A stretch of DNA of 64,000 nucleotides from the NCBI GenBank assembly GCA_021849075.1, contig JAJZTH010000014.1, positions 1-64,000 of the forward strand. Direction: 5' to 3'. Position numbers and translations under genes: made by a program. This DNA comes from Pseudomonadota bacterium (lineage in GTDB: Bacteria; Pseudomonadota; Alphaproteobacteria; Sphingomonadales; Sphingomonadaceae). Shown here in pieces: positions 17,705-27,061 of this stretch; the first letter of the stretch is position 1, and every line of letters begins with the position of its first letter. Below the pieces are notes generated by a model. The model ran no database searches. It was not told the DNA's origin and saw only the letters and a program-made list of their open reading frames with translations.

Positions 17705-19095
17705 CCACCGCGCCGATCGCCGCCACTGATATCTCGCCTGCCCCGCCGGCCGGCATCACGGCAGCGCAGGCGCGCGATCCCGATCATTTCCCCGGCTTCG
17801 CCGTCGCCATCCCGCTGGGCATTCAGCATGTGCTGGCGATGTTCGTCAGCAACATCACCCCGGCCATCATCATCGCGGGCGCGGCGGGCTTTGGCTATGG
17901 CTCGGCCGACCCGAGCGCCCTCATCTACATGATCCAGATGGCGATGCTGTTTGCAGGCGTCGCCACCCTGCTCCAGACGGTGGGCATCGGTCCTGTCGGG
18001 GCGCGATTGCCGCTGGTGCAGGGCACCAGCTTCGCCTTCCTGCCGGTCATCATCCCCATCTGCGCCGGGCGCGGAGTGGAAGCGATGGCGGAACTCACGG
18101 CGGCCGCGCTGTGCGGCGGGCTGTTCCACAGCGTCCTCAGCATGTTCGTCGGCCGCATCCGTTTCGCCCTGCCGCCGATGGTGACGGGACTGGTCGTGTT
18201 GATGATCGCCCTGTCTCTGATGCGGGTCGGTATCCAATATGCCGCTGGCGGCGTCGCTGTGCAGGGAACCCCTGCCTATGGCGCGGGCGCAAGCTGGCTG
18301 CTGGCCGGCGTGGTCATCGTCACGACGCTGGGCCTCAGCTTCTTCGGGCGTGGCCTGTGGTCGACGGCATCGGTGCTTTTGGGCCTGCTCGCCGGCTATG
18401 CCGTGGCGATCGCCATGGGGCGCGTATCGATGACGCCGATCGCGTCGGCCAATCTGGTCATGCTGCCCGATCCGTTCCATTTTGGCTTTGCCCTCTCCGC
18501 CTCCGCCATATTCGGCTTTTGCCTGATGGGATTCATCTCCGCGATCGAATCCATCGCCGATGTGTCCGCCATCTGCGAAGGCAATATCGGTCGCCCGGCG
18601 CGCGACGGCGAACTGATCGGCGCGACGGCGGCGGACGGGGTCGGCACGGCCTTTGGCGCGCTGTTCGGGGCGATGCCCAACACCAGTTTCAGCCAGAATG
18701 TCGGCCTGATCGCCATGACCGGCGTCGTCAGCCGCCATGTCGTGACGATCGGCGCGCTGTTCCTGATCCTGTGCGGCCTGCTGCCCAAGGTCGGCGCAGC
18801 GATCACCACCGTACCGATCGAAGTATTGGGCGGCGGCGTCATCCTGATGTTCGGCATGGTCGCTTCCGCCGCTCTGTCGATGTTGCAGGCGGTGGAATGG
18901 AGCCAGCGCAACATGATGGTCTTCGGCCTGGCGCTATCGACGGGCATTGGGCTGGAACTGGAACCGGCCGCCCTGTCCCACCTGCCAGAGGCTGCGCGCA
19001 TCATCCTGTCGTCGGGCGTGCTGCCTGCCGCACTGATCGCGGTCGTGCTCAACCTGCTGGTGCCGGTGCGAAATGACAGTCCGTCGCGGATGTGA
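17701..19095 (+). CDS. NCS2-family purine (xanthine/uracil-type) permease
   Basis: The 464-residue inner-membrane protein has about 14 hydrophobic segments and the NCS2 signature QNVGLIAMTGV (pattern Q-N-x-G-x4-T-G). AIPLGIQHVLAMFVSNITPA is the conserved first helix, and LVQGTSFAF is also characteristic. It should import a purine base by proton symport, delivering it to the cytosolic xanthine dehydrogenase pathway. It overlaps the upstream NUP gene by four bases, supporting a coupled extracellular-cleavage and import scheme. Confidence 0.93.
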   Translation: MTTAPIAATDISPAPPAGITAAQARDPDHFPGFAVAIPLGIQHVLAMFVSNITPAIIIAGAAGFGYGSADPSALIYMIQMAMLFAGVATLLQTVGIGPVGARLPLVQGTSFAFLPVIIPICAGRGVEAMAELTAAALCGGLFHSVLSMFVGRIRFALPPMVTGLVVLMIALSLMRVGIQYAAGGVAVQGTPAYGAGASWLLAGVVIVTTLGLSFFGRGLWSTASVLLGLLAGYAVAIAMGRVSMTPIASANLVMLPDPFHFGFALSASAIFGFCLMGFISAIESIADVSAICEGNIGRPARDGELIGATAADGVGTAFGALFGAMPNTSFSQNVGLIAMTGVVSRHVVTIGALFLILCGLLPKVGAAITTVPIEVLGGGVILMFGMVASAALSMLQAVEWSQRNMMVFGLALSTGIGLELEPAALSHLPEAARIILSSGVLPAALIAVVLNLLVPVRNDSPSRM

Positions 19096-19261
19096 TGTGG
19101 CCTGATCGCCGCCCGGAGAAATACGCTTAACTTCGCATATTTCCCGCCGAATTTGTCTTTTTATTCCAAATTCCCGACATTATCGGAAAGTGGCGCTTCT
19201 TCCCCAAAGCCTCGCCCGACGCCATTATGCCCGCGCCAGCAGGCGTAGGACAGCGGACGGA

Positions 19262-20041
19262 TCAGCCGTGGAGGAAGTTCGCGATCGCGCTGGCCAGCAG
19301 TTCCGGCGCTTCGATCGGGACGAGATGCGCCGCCTCCAGCGCCACATGCTGCGCCCCCGCAATGCCGCCGATCAGATGTTCGCCATGGCCTTCATAGGGG
19401 GTGGAGGTGTCGCGCGTGCCGATGACAACCAGCGTGGGCACCCTGATTTCACCGAGGCGCGCCGCGATCGCCATGTCGCGAATGGCCGCGCCGCAACCGG
19501 CATAGCCCGCCGCCGCCATGCCGATCAGCGCCCGCCGCACGGTGGTCGCCATCGCGGGTTGCGCATCCATATATTCGGGCGACAGGAAACGGCCCATGGC
19601 AAGATCGGCGATGCTCGCCATGCCTTCGCCCCGCACCTTGGCGATGCGGGCGTCCCAGGCGGCGCTGTCCATGGTGGCCGATGTGCAGACCGGCACCAGC
19701 GCGCTGACCCGATCGGGCGCATCCAGCGTCATCTGCATCGCGATCATGCCGCCCAGCGATACGCCCGCGACGGCCGCCTGCGCCACGCCAGCGGCATCCA
19801 TGACCGCGAACACATCGCCCGCCAGCATCGGCAGGCTATAGTCGCCATCGGGCGCGGCGGAAGCACCATGCCCGCGCGTATCGATCCGCAACAGTCTGAA
19901 CCGCGCGCGCAGGGCGGGCAATGCCGCATCCCACAGGTCCATGTCGGTGCCGATGCTGTTGAGCAGAACCAGAGCGAGGGCGCCCTCCGCCCCCTCCAGC
20001 TTCCAGTAGATGGCGGCACCCGATGATTGGACGAAGGGCAT
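19262..20041 (-). CDS. pcaD: 3-oxoadipate enol-lactonase
   Basis: This alpha/beta hydrolase (259 residues) hydrolyses 3-oxoadipate enol-lactone to 3-oxoadipate. It shows LLNSIGTDMDLWD (oxyanion region), the nucleophile elbow GVSLGG, a catalytic aspartate in VVIGTRD and the late histidine in EAAHLVPIE. It is the last gene of the minus-strand ben-cat operon, 18 bases after the SDR gene, and completes the catechol branch (where it is also called catD). Confidence 0.92.
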   Translation of the reverse strand: MPFVQSSGAAIYWKLEGAEGALALVLLNSIGTDMDLWDAALPALRARFRLLRIDTRGHGASAAPDGDYSLPMLAGDVFAVMDAAGVAQAAVAGVSLGGMIAMQMTLDAPDRVSALVPVCTSATMDSAAWDARIAKVRGEGMASIADLAMGRFLSPEYMDAQPAMATTVRRALIGMAAAGYAGCGAAIRDMAIAARLGEIRVPTLVVIGTRDTSTPYEGHGEHLIGGIAGAQHVALEAAHLVPIEAPELLASAIANFLHG

Positions 20042-20059
20042 TAATTCCTCATTTCTGTG

Positions 20060-20803
20060 TCATGCCCGCGCCACCTGGAACCCGGCGAAGGACTGGCTGA
20101 CCGGCATGAGTTCCAGCCGGTTGATGTTAAGATGCGGCGGCAGGGTCGCGATCCACAGGATCGTCTGGGCAATATCGTCTGCCGTCATCGGCGTTGCGCC
20201 GCCATAGAGCGTATCGGACGCCGCCTGATCGCCCCCGGTGCGGATCAGCGTGAATTCAGTTTCCACCATACCCGGATCGATGACGCTGACGCGCACGCCC
20301 GTCCCATGCAGATCCGATCGCAGGCCAAGCGAAAATTGCTGCACGAACGCTTTGGTCCCGCCATAGACGTTGCCGCCGCTATAGGGATAGGTGCCGGCCA
20401 CCGACGCCATGTTGACGATCGCGCCCTTGCGTTCGATCAGCGTGGGCAGCAGTTCATGCGTGATCGCTACCAGCGCAGAGACATTGGTGTCGATCATCGT
20501 GCGCCACTGGTTGAGGTCCACCTGTTGCGCGGGGGCCGTGCCCAGCGCCAGACCGGCATTGTTGACCAGCAAATCGATGCCCTTGAACGCTTCGGGCAAT
20601 TTGGCGATGGCGGCGCGCATCGCCGCTTCGTCCCGGATATCGAACGCCGCCGCATGCGCAGCCTGCCCGATGTCGCTGGCCAGCGCCTCCAGCCGATCAG
20701 CGCGACGGCCGGTGACAACCACCTGCCACCCGGCCCCGGCCAGCGCCCGTGCGGTCGCTTCGCCAATGCCCGATGTCGCGCCGGTCACGATTGCAGTTTT
20801 CAA
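20060..20803 (-). CDS. Short-chain dehydrogenase/reductase (YdfG-like)
   Basis: The 247-residue SDR has the cofactor motif TGATSGIGEA, NNAG, a catalytic serine in NMASVAG and YGGTK (Tyr-x3-Lys). TGRRADRL after strand 2 points to NADP(H). It resembles YdfG-type 3-hydroxy acid or serine dehydrogenases. It lies between benD and pcaD but no step of the benzoate route needs it. A role on a side substrate is possible but unproven. Confidence 0.88.
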   Translation of the reverse strand: MKTAIVTGATSGIGEATARALAGAGWQVVVTGRRADRLEALASDIGQAAHAAAFDIRDEAAMRAAIAKLPEAFKGIDLLVNNAGLALGTAPAQQVDLNQWRTMIDTNVSALVAITHELLPTLIERKGAIVNMASVAGTYPYSGGNVYGGTKAFVQQFSLGLRSDLHGTGVRVSVIDPGMVETEFTLIRTGGDQAASDTLYGGATPMTADDIAQTILWIATLPPHLNINRLELMPVSQSFAGFQVARA

Positions 20804-20815
20804 GAGGAAGTTCCT

Positions 20816-21592
20816 TCAGCCCAGATCGCCGCCCGCCACGGGCAGCACCGATCCGGTGATGTAGGAAGCTTCGTCCGAAGCCAAAAACAAAATCGGGGCA
20901 ATCTGTTCATCCAGCGTGCCATAGCGTTTCAAGAAGGTGGAGGTCGTCACCTGCTCCACCGCTTCGCCCATCCATGCCTGTTCCTGCGCATTGTCGCCCG
21001 CTGCGTTGCGTGGCACCCGGCGCGCGGGCGCCTGTGTGCCGCCCGGCGCGGTGGCGACGACGCGAATGCCGGCTTCGCCATATTCCATCGCCAGGCTCAT
21101 GGTCAGGCCATTGACCCCGCCCTTCGCCGCCGAATAGGGTACGCGGCGAATGCCGCGCGTCGCATTGGACGAGACATTGACGATCGTCCCAGCGCCTTGG
21201 CGCAGCATGGACGGCAGCGCTGCGTGGCAGCACCAGAGCGTGGGCATCAGCGTGCGGCGGATTTCCGCCTCTATCTGGTCTGGCGCGAACTCCGCATAGG
21301 GCCGCATGCGAATGGCGCCGCCGACATTGTTGATGAGGATGTCGATGCGGTCGAACTGGGCAATCGCCTCCGCCATGGCGCCGGCCGCGCCATCATAGGT
21401 TTCAAGGTCGCAGCTATAGGCGCGGCAATTCTCCCCGCCTTCCGCAGCGACTTCACTCACGAAATCGGCGCGGTCGACCAGCAGCACCTTTGCCCCTTCG
21501 GCGGCCGCGCGCAGCGCCACGCCGCGCCCGATGCCCTGCGCCGCGCCGGTGACGACGATGACCTTGCCCGCAAACCTGCCGTCGAAATTCAT
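20816..21592 (-). CDS. benD: Benzoate diol dehydrogenase (1,6-dihydroxycyclohexa-2,4-diene-1-carboxylate dehydrogenase)
   Basis: BenD oxidises and decarboxylates the cis-diol made by BenABC to catechol with NAD+. The 258-residue SDR has TGAAQGIGRGV, the NNVGG motif, SSNATRG and YSAAKGGVN (Tyr-x3-Lys). LLVDR after strand 2 fits NAD preference. Its start overlaps the end of benC by four bases. Position and pathway completeness support the assignment. Confidence 0.94.
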   Translation of the reverse strand: MNFDGRFAGKVIVVTGAAQGIGRGVALRAAAEGAKVLLVDRADFVSEVAAEGGENCRAYSCDLETYDGAAGAMAEAIAQFDRIDILINNVGGAIRMRPYAEFAPDQIEAEIRRTLMPTLWCCHAALPSMLRQGAGTIVNVSSNATRGIRRVPYSAAKGGVNGLTMSLAMEYGEAGIRVVATAPGGTQAPARRVPRNAAGDNAQEQAWMGEAVEQVTTSTFLKRYGTLDEQIAPILFLASDEASYITGSVLPVAGGDLG

Positions 21593-22611
21593 GCCGGCAC
21601 CGGCTCGCTCGACGCGAATTTTTCATAATGGAAATGGGCGGGGCTGACGCCCTTTTCGGTGAAGAATGTCCGCACCGCCTCCACCATGGGCGGCGGGCCG
21701 CACAGATAGACATCGCAATCGCCCGCGTTGAGATGTTCATCCTTCAGATGCTGGGTGACATAGCCTTTGAGCGGTTGCGCGCTGTCCGGGTCGGCCACGC
21801 AGCAAGCCCAGGTGAAGGTCGGCAGCCGGTCGGCCAGCGCCTCTATCCGGTCCATTTCGACCAGATCGCCATCCTTGGTAACGCCATAGATCAGGTGAAT
21901 GGGCTGCGCCGTGCCTTCGTCCGCCAGCACTTCCAGCATCGAGAGCAGCGGGGCGAGGCCCGTGCCGCCCGCCAGCATGACCACCGGCCGGTCGATGCCC
22001 CGCAGGAAGAAGCTGCCCTGCGGTCCCACGAACTGCATCTTCGCGCCGGGTTCGGCCTTGTCCGCCAGCCAGCCGCTCATCAGGCCGCCTGGCACGTTGC
22101 GCATGAGGAAGCTGGCCTGCGCCGCGCCGGGCTTCGAACTGAAGCTGTAGGAACGATGTTCGCCGGCGCCGGGCACGGTGATGTTCACATATTGACCGGG
22201 CAGAAAGTGGAGCGCTTCGGGCTTGTCCACATTCATCGTCACGATGATCGTGCTGTCCGACACCATCTCCACCGACGTCAGCGTCGCGCCATGTTCGGCG
22301 GGCTTGAGCTTGCATGCGCTCGACGGCACCGGCACCGCGATGATGCAGTCGCTCGACGGCACCATCTGGCAGGTGAGGACCAGTCCTTCTTCGGCTTCCT
22401 GCGCGGTCAGGGCGTCATCGATATAATCCTCGCCCATCTCATAGTCGCCCTGTTCGGCCCGGCATTTGCACGTGCCGCACACGCCGTCGGAACAGTCCAT
22501 CGGCAGGTTGACCTTATTGCGATAGGCGGCGTCCAGCACCTTCTCGCCCGGATTACAGTCGATGAAGCGGGTGGCCCCGTCCTCGAAATTCAGCGCAATT
22601 TGAAATGCCAT
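21589..22611 (-). CDS. benC: Benzoate 1,2-dioxygenase reductase component
   Basis: This 340-residue reductase moves electrons from NADH to the BenAB oxygenase. An N-terminal plant-type 2Fe-2S domain has CSDGVCGTCKC and a final cysteine in LVLTCQM. An FAD domain follows with the RSYS motif (HRSYSFSS), then an NAD domain (LAGGTGLAPLLSML and YLCGPPPMVEAV). Length and domain order are those of BenC. It follows benB with a 28-base gap. Confidence 0.95.
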   Translation of the reverse strand: MAFQIALNFEDGATRFIDCNPGEKVLDAAYRNKVNLPMDCSDGVCGTCKCRAEQGDYEMGEDYIDDALTAQEAEEGLVLTCQMVPSSDCIIAVPVPSSACKLKPAEHGATLTSVEMVSDSTIIVTMNVDKPEALHFLPGQYVNITVPGAGEHRSYSFSSKPGAAQASFLMRNVPGGLMSGWLADKAEPGAKMQFVGPQGSFFLRGIDRPVVMLAGGTGLAPLLSMLEVLADEGTAQPIHLIYGVTKDGDLVEMDRIEALADRLPTFTWACCVADPDSAQPLKGYVTQHLKDEHLNAGDCDVYLCGPPPMVEAVRTFFTEKGVSPAHFHYEKFASSEPVPA

Positions 22612-22639
22612 GGTGGTTCAAGCCTCTCCGGCCCGCCGG

Positions 22640-23128
22640 TCAGATATGATAAACGTCGATGACCTGGCGGATATAGTCGTTCTTCAGAACGACCTTCTTG
22701 TTGGTGATCAGCGGCTGCTCGCCGGTCGCGTCGATCTGGTAGAAGGACGTGCCGAAGAAGCTCATCGTTTCCTTGTAGCGATGCGCCAGCGTGTGCCAGT
22801 TGAAGCGCACATCGATCACGCCATCCTTTTCGCCGGTAATTTCGACATTGGCGATATTATGGCTGGTGCGCGGTTCGGGCATGGAGGCGCTCGACCGTTC
22901 GGTGCGGATGCGGAACACCCGATCCTCCAGCCCGTCCCGATTGGGATAATAGATGAGCGAGATTTCCTTCTGAGGATCTTCGGTCAGTTCATCGTCATCG
23001 TCCCAGGCCGGCATCCAGTAGACGGCCTTGGGCGAATAGCAGGTCAGCCATTCCTCGAACTGACGGTCGTCCAGCAGCCGCGCTTCGCGGTGCAGGAAAT
23101 CCACGACCTCCTGATAGTGCATGGTCAT
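22640..23128 (-). CDS. benB: Benzoate 1,2-dioxygenase small (beta) subunit
   Basis: The 162-residue beta subunit has the NTF2-like fold typical of ring-hydroxylating dioxygenases, with [18 protein letters not shown] near the N terminus and [10 protein letters not shown], a BenB-like strand. It has no catalytic metal and supports assembly of the alpha3-beta3 oxygenase. The start overlaps the benA stop; a second in-frame ATG lies two codons downstream. Confidence 0.95.
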   Translation of the reverse strand: MTMHYQEVVDFLHREARLLDDRQFEEWLTCYSPKAVYWMPAWDDDDELTEDPQKEISLIYYPNRDGLEDRVFRIRTERSSASMPEPRTSHNIANVEITGEKDGVIDVRFNWHTLAHRYKETMSFFGTSFYQIDATGEQPLITNKKVVLKNDYIRQVIDVYHI

Positions 23129-24507
23129 GCCACGGCCCTCAAAGTATCGGCGGGCGTCGCGGACGAGCCGCCATCATTGCCGCCATCCTGGTCCAGCGCC
23201 GCGATCAGCGCCTTCGCCCAATATTCATGCTGGCGCACGAACAGCCCTTCATCCTCGCTGCGTTCGCCGCTCAATATCGGCTCCAGCCCCTGCGAGCGGG
23301 CATTGTCGTCAGCGCCCTCGATCCAGCGGACGGCGCCGCGCGACAGATCGTTCCACAATTCGCCCGCGCCTTCATAGGCGGTCTGGCAGGCGCGAAATTC
23401 CTCCAGATCGTCGGGCGTGCCCATGCCCGACACGTTGAAGAAATCCTCATATTGCCGGATGCGCAGCGCGCGTTCGGCCGCCGCCTCGCCCTTGGGCGCG
23501 AAGCAGTAGATGGTGACTTCTGTGCGGTTGACGCTGATCGGGCGGACGACGCGGATCTGAGTGGAAAACTGGTCCATCAGATAGACGTTGGGATAGAGGC
23601 ACAGGTTGCGCGTCTGGCCCAATATATGGTCCGTCTTCGTCTTGCCCAGCCGTTCTTCCATGTCCGCGCGCTGGCCAGCATTGGGGCGCACTTCGGGGTT
23701 CAGCAGGTTGGTCCACAACAGGATATGGCCGTTTTCAAAGCCATAGACGCCGCCCACGCTTTTCGACCAGCCATTGGCGTCGACCGTGCGCGTCCCTTCC
23801 GCCTCATAATTGCGGCGGCCCATGGTGGCGGAATAGTTCCAGTGGACCGAACTGACATGATAGCCGTCCGCGCCATTTTCCATCTGCAACTTCCAGTTGC
23901 CGTCATAGATGTAGCTGGAATTGCCACGCAGCACTTCCAGGCCCTCGGGCGCCTGATCGACGATTTGGTCGATGATGACGCGGGTCGTGCCCAGATAATC
24001 TTCCAGTGACATGGCGTCGGGATTAAGGCTGCCGAACAGGAAGCCGCGATAATTTTCGAACCGCGCCACGCGGGTCAGGTCATGCGATCCGTCCGTGTTG
24101 AACGCTTCGGGATAGTCGCCATATTTGCCATCCTTCACCTTCAGCAGCTTGCCGCCATTGTTGAAGGTCCAGCCATGGAAGGGACAGGTGAAGCTGCCCT
24201 TGTTGCCATGTTTGCGCCGGCACAGCATCGCGCCGCGATGGGCGCAGGCGTTGACGACGGCGTTGAGTTCGCCCGTCTTGTCGCGGGTGATGATGATGGG
24301 CTGACGGCCGATATAGGTGGTGAAATAATCGTTCACCGCCGGGATCTGGCTTTCATGGGCCAGGAAGACCCAGTTCTTTTCGAACAAATGGGTCATTTCC
24401 AGTTCGAACAGGTCCGGGTCGGTAAAGACGTCGCGACGGCAGCGGAACACACCCGCTTCCTTGTCATCGACCACCGCCGTTTCCAGGCGCTCACGCAGGC
24501 TCGTCAT
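23125..24507 (-). CDS. benA: Benzoate 1,2-dioxygenase large (alpha) subunit
   Basis: This catalytic Rieske oxygenase subunit (460 residues) dihydroxylates benzoate at C1 and C2. The Rieske cluster ligands are Cys88, His90, Cys108 and His111 (CAH...CPFH). The mononuclear iron site follows in [13 protein letters not shown]. The length and the C-terminal domain match BenA rather than naphthalene-type alpha subunits. It starts 20 bases after catA. Confidence 0.95.
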   Translation of the reverse strand: MTSLRERLETAVVDDKEAGVFRCRRDVFTDPDLFELEMTHLFEKNWVFLAHESQIPAVNDYFTTYIGRQPIIITRDKTGELNAVVNACAHRGAMLCRRKHGNKGSFTCPFHGWTFNNGGKLLKVKDGKYGDYPEAFNTDGSHDLTRVARFENYRGFLFGSLNPDAMSLEDYLGTTRVIIDQIVDQAPEGLEVLRGNSSYIYDGNWKLQMENGADGYHVSSVHWNYSATMGRRNYEAEGTRTVDANGWSKSVGGVYGFENGHILLWTNLLNPEVRPNAGQRADMEERLGKTKTDHILGQTRNLCLYPNVYLMDQFSTQIRVVRPISVNRTEVTIYCFAPKGEAAAERALRIRQYEDFFNVSGMGTPDDLEEFRACQTAYEGAGELWNDLSRGAVRWIEGADDNARSQGLEPILSGERSEDEGLFVRQHEYWAKALIAALDQDGGNDGGSSATPADTLRAVA

Positions 24508-24527
24508 GATCCTAGCTCCTTTCAGTT

Positions 24528-25451
24528 TCAGGCGGGTTCTTTTTCGGGCGCGGGCTCCACGGCCAGCCGCTTGCGGGTCGAAAACTGCTCGTCGCCTTCA
24601 TCGCCCGAGCGCTGGAGGTGGAAATCGAACGCGATATGCGCGCTGTCGCCCTGACGGTTGGGGACAGGCAGCAATCCTTCGCGCGTGCCGAAGGCGAAAT
24701 CGTCGGCCGCGAAGGGATCATCACCGAAATTGATCTGGGTGGTAAGCTGGCGATAGCCGGGCGCTTCGATGAAGAAATGCACATGGGCGGGGCGATTGCC
24801 GTGGCGGCCCAGCGCCTTCATCAGACGATCCGACGCGCCGCCCGGCGGCACGCTGTAGCCGCTCGGCATCTTCGACTGGAAGGCATAGGTGCCATCCGCC
24901 GCGATCTTCAGACGACGGCGATTGTTGAACGGCGTCTGTTCGTGGGTCGGATCGAAATGCGAATAGAAACCGCGCGAATCCGCATGCCAGACATGGACCA
25001 GACCGTCCGTCACCGCTTCGCCGTCCGGGCCGATCAGGCGGCCGGTCATGTACAGCGTGTCGGTATCGTCGGCGTCGCTGGTGAGGTTCGCGCCGCTGTT
25101 CACGATCGGCGCGCCTTCAACATAGAGCGGCCCTTCGATCGTGCGGGGGGTGCCGGGGACGAGGCCCGCTTCGGCATCCTTGGCGTCCATGAACAGGTCG
25201 AGGAAATGCTCCAGGCCCACGCCCGGCATCAACAGGCCCAGTTCGCCGGCCGCGGCCGCACCCTGCAAATAGGTGACGGCGTTCCAGACCTCATCCTCGC
25301 TGACGTCATAGCGGGCGATCACCACCATCAGACCTTCGATCAGGTCGCGTATGATGCCCTTCATGCGCTGGTCGCCGCCGGTGCTTTCCACCCCGGCCAC
25401 GCGATCCAGCAGAGCCTGGATTTCGGGTGTCTGTACGAATGTCGCGTCCAA
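24528..25451 (-). CDS. catA: Catechol 1,2-dioxygenase
   Basis: This intradiol enzyme cleaves catechol to cis,cis-muconate. The 307-residue protein has iron ligands Tyr163, Tyr199, His223 and His225, offset by one from the well-studied CatA enzymes. An N-terminal helical dimerisation domain occupies residues 1-100. The GPLYVEGAP segment is characteristic. It is placed between catC and benA in the operon. Confidence 0.97.
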   Translation of the reverse strand: MDATFVQTPEIQALLDRVAGVESTGGDQRMKGIIRDLIEGLMVVIARYDVSEDEVWNAVTYLQGAAAAGELGLLMPGVGLEHFLDLFMDAKDAEAGLVPGTPRTIEGPLYVEGAPIVNSGANLTSDADDTDTLYMTGRLIGPDGEAVTDGLVHVWHADSRGFYSHFDPTHEQTPFNNRRRLKIAADGTYAFQSKMPSGYSVPPGGASDRLMKALGRHGNRPAHVHFFIEAPGYRQLTTQINFGDDPFAADDFAFGTREGLLPVPNRQGDSAHIAFDFHLQRSGDEGDEQFSTRKRLAVEPAPEKEPA

Positions 25452-25502
25452 TGTACCTCTCCTCAGAATTGAATATTGCAGTCGCTTCTTCTTGTGTTCT
25501 TG

Positions 25503-25793
25503 TCAGCGATCATCCTCGTAAGCGGAGGATGGATGACGGCACAAAGCGGTCACACGCACGGTCATGAAGGGATAGAGCGGCAGGCTCATGAGGATGTCAT
25601 GCAGCTCTGCGTTCGACGGCACATCGAAGATGCTGACATTGGCATATTGCCCAACCACACGCCAAATGTGCCGCCATGTGCCGGCCAGTTGCAGTTCCTG
25701 AAAGCGGGCCTTTTCCTCCGCCTTCAGCCGCGCCGCTTCCTGCGGGTCGAAGCCCAGCGGAATGTTGACGTCCATTTCAACCTTGAACAGCAT
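25503..25793 (-). CDS. catC: Muconolactone delta-isomerase
   Basis: The 96-residue protein, the normal family length, isomerises muconolactone to 3-oxoadipate enol-lactone. It begins MLFKVEMDVNIPLGFDP and contains GTWRHIWRVVGQYANVSIFD and LPLYPFM, all characteristic of CatC. Its start lies two bases after the end of catB, indicating translational coupling. Confidence 0.97.
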   Translation of the reverse strand: MLFKVEMDVNIPLGFDPQEAARLKAEEKARFQELQLAGTWRHIWRVVGQYANVSIFDVPSNAELHDILMSLPLYPFMTVRVTALCRHPSSAYEDDR

Positions 25794-25795
25794 CT

Positions 25796-26953
25796 TCAGG
25801 CCCCTTCCGCCACGACATGCAGGCGCGGCGTCACACGATCCCTGCGATGGAAATTGATCTTGTCCTCATCCAGCGCGATGCCCAGACCCGGCCCGGTCGG
25901 CACCTCCATCTGGAAATCGGCGTAGCGCAGCGGCTCGGCCAATATCTCCTCGGTCAGCAGCAGCGGGCCGAACAATTCGGTGCCCCATGCGAGCGAGGGC
26001 ATGGACGCGCACAGATGCGCCGTCGCCGCCGTGCCGACGCCAGCCTCCAGCATGGTGCCGCCATAGAGGCCCACGCCCGCCGCGTCGGCGATGGCCGACA
26101 AGTGATAGGCGGGCATGATGCCGCCCGACTGCGCAATCTTGACCGCGAACACGCGCGCCGCGCCAGCCGCCGCGATGGTGAAGGCGTCGGCCGGGCCGTG
26201 CAGCGCTTCATCCGCCATGATCGGGATGACATGCTTGGCCGACAGTCGCGCCATCGCCGCCACATTGCCCTTTGCCACCGGCTGTTCGACCAGATCGCAG
26301 CCGGCATCCTCCAGCAGCTTCATGCCCAGATCCGCCTGCGCTTCATCCCAATGCTGGTTGACGTCGACGCGCACGCTGCCCCGGTCGCCCACGGCCCGGC
26401 GGATCGCGGCGACATGCGCCACATCGTCGCGCACCGCGCGCTTGCCGATCTTCAGCTTGAAGATATTATGCCGCCGCTCGCCCATGACGCGCTCGGCTTC
26501 CTCGATATCCCGGCCGGTGTCGCCGCTGGCCAGCGTCCAGGCCACCGGGAAGCGATCGCGCACGCGGCCGCCACCGATCAGTTCGGACACGGGCACGCCC
26601 AGCCTTTTGCCCATCATGTCGAGCAAAGCGGTTTCGACCGCGCATTTGGCGATATGACATCCCGCCACATTCTGACCGATGCGCCGCATCGTATCCGCCA
26701 CCCGGCCAAGGTCGCAGTGACGCAGCAGCGGCGCAATATAGGCGTCGATCGCGACCTTGATCGTTTCCGGGCTTTCCTCGCAATAGCTCAGACCGCCGAT
26801 GGTGGTGCCTTCGCCAATGCCCTCCACGCCATCTTCGTCGCGGATGCGGACGATCACGATCGACTGGCTGCGCATGGTCGCCATCGCCAGGACATGCGGA
26901 CGAATTGTCGGCACATCGACGATGAAGGTATCGATTTCAGACAGTGCGATCAT
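25796..26953 (-). CDS. catB: Muconate cycloisomerase
   Basis: CatB lactonises cis,cis-muconate to muconolactone. This 385-residue enolase-superfamily protein has the KLKIGK catalytic lysines (Lys167, Lys169) and metal ligands Asp198, Glu223 and Asp248 (RVDVNQHW, VEQP, MADEA). It is the first gene of the minus-strand cat-ben operon, transcribed divergently from the LysR regulator. Confidence 0.96.
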   Translation of the reverse strand: MIALSEIDTFIVDVPTIRPHVLAMATMRSQSIVIVRIRDEDGVEGIGEGTTIGGLSYCEESPETIKVAIDAYIAPLLRHCDLGRVADTMRRIGQNVAGCHIAKCAVETALLDMMGKRLGVPVSELIGGGRVRDRFPVAWTLASGDTGRDIEEAERVMGERRHNIFKLKIGKRAVRDDVAHVAAIRRAVGDRGSVRVDVNQHWDEAQADLGMKLLEDAGCDLVEQPVAKGNVAAMARLSAKHVIPIMADEALHGPADAFTIAAAGAARVFAVKIAQSGGIMPAYHLSAIADAAGVGLYGGTMLEAGVGTAATAHLCASMPSLAWGTELFGPLLLTEEILAEPLRYADFQMEVPTGPGLGIALDEDKINFHRRDRVTPRLHVVAEGA

Positions 26954-26991
26954 TGCCTCGGATCATCCTTACTTTCCCTTCGTTATTAAGG

Positions 26992-27020
26992 AAGCTATGC
27001 TTTCGATCGAAGTTTCTCAA
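26992..27020 (-). promoter_or_regulatory. Candidate catB operon promoter
   Basis: On the minus strand TTGAGA (27020-27015) and TAGCTT (26997-26992) are separated by exactly 17 bases. Both are weak matches to the -35 and -10 consensus, as expected for a LysR-activated promoter. The start point would fall near 26985, putting the ATAC-N7-GTAT site at about -65. Confidence 0.5.
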
Positions 27021-27042
27021 AGACCATTGCGGTCTTGACCTC

Positions 27043-27057
27043 ATACTTACAGGGTAT
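27043..27057. promoter_or_regulatory. CatR/BenM-type operator, ATAC-N7-GTAT
   Basis: The sequence ATAC, seven bases, GTAT is a perfect match to the published recognition sequence of the muconate-responsive LysR proteins BenM and CatM. It ends five bases before the GTG start of the divergent regulator gene, so the same site could autoregulate the regulator and activate catB. Confidence 0.8.
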
Positions 27058-27061
27058 TTTT

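Noticed and set aside
19096..19261. Gap between the purine permease and pcaD examined for a terminator or small gene
   Set aside because: I found no clear stem-loop or credible start; nothing to report.
20057..21628. Plus-strand open frame of 523 codons opposite the SDR and benD genes
   Set aside because: Spans two well-defined minus-strand genes and has no family features.
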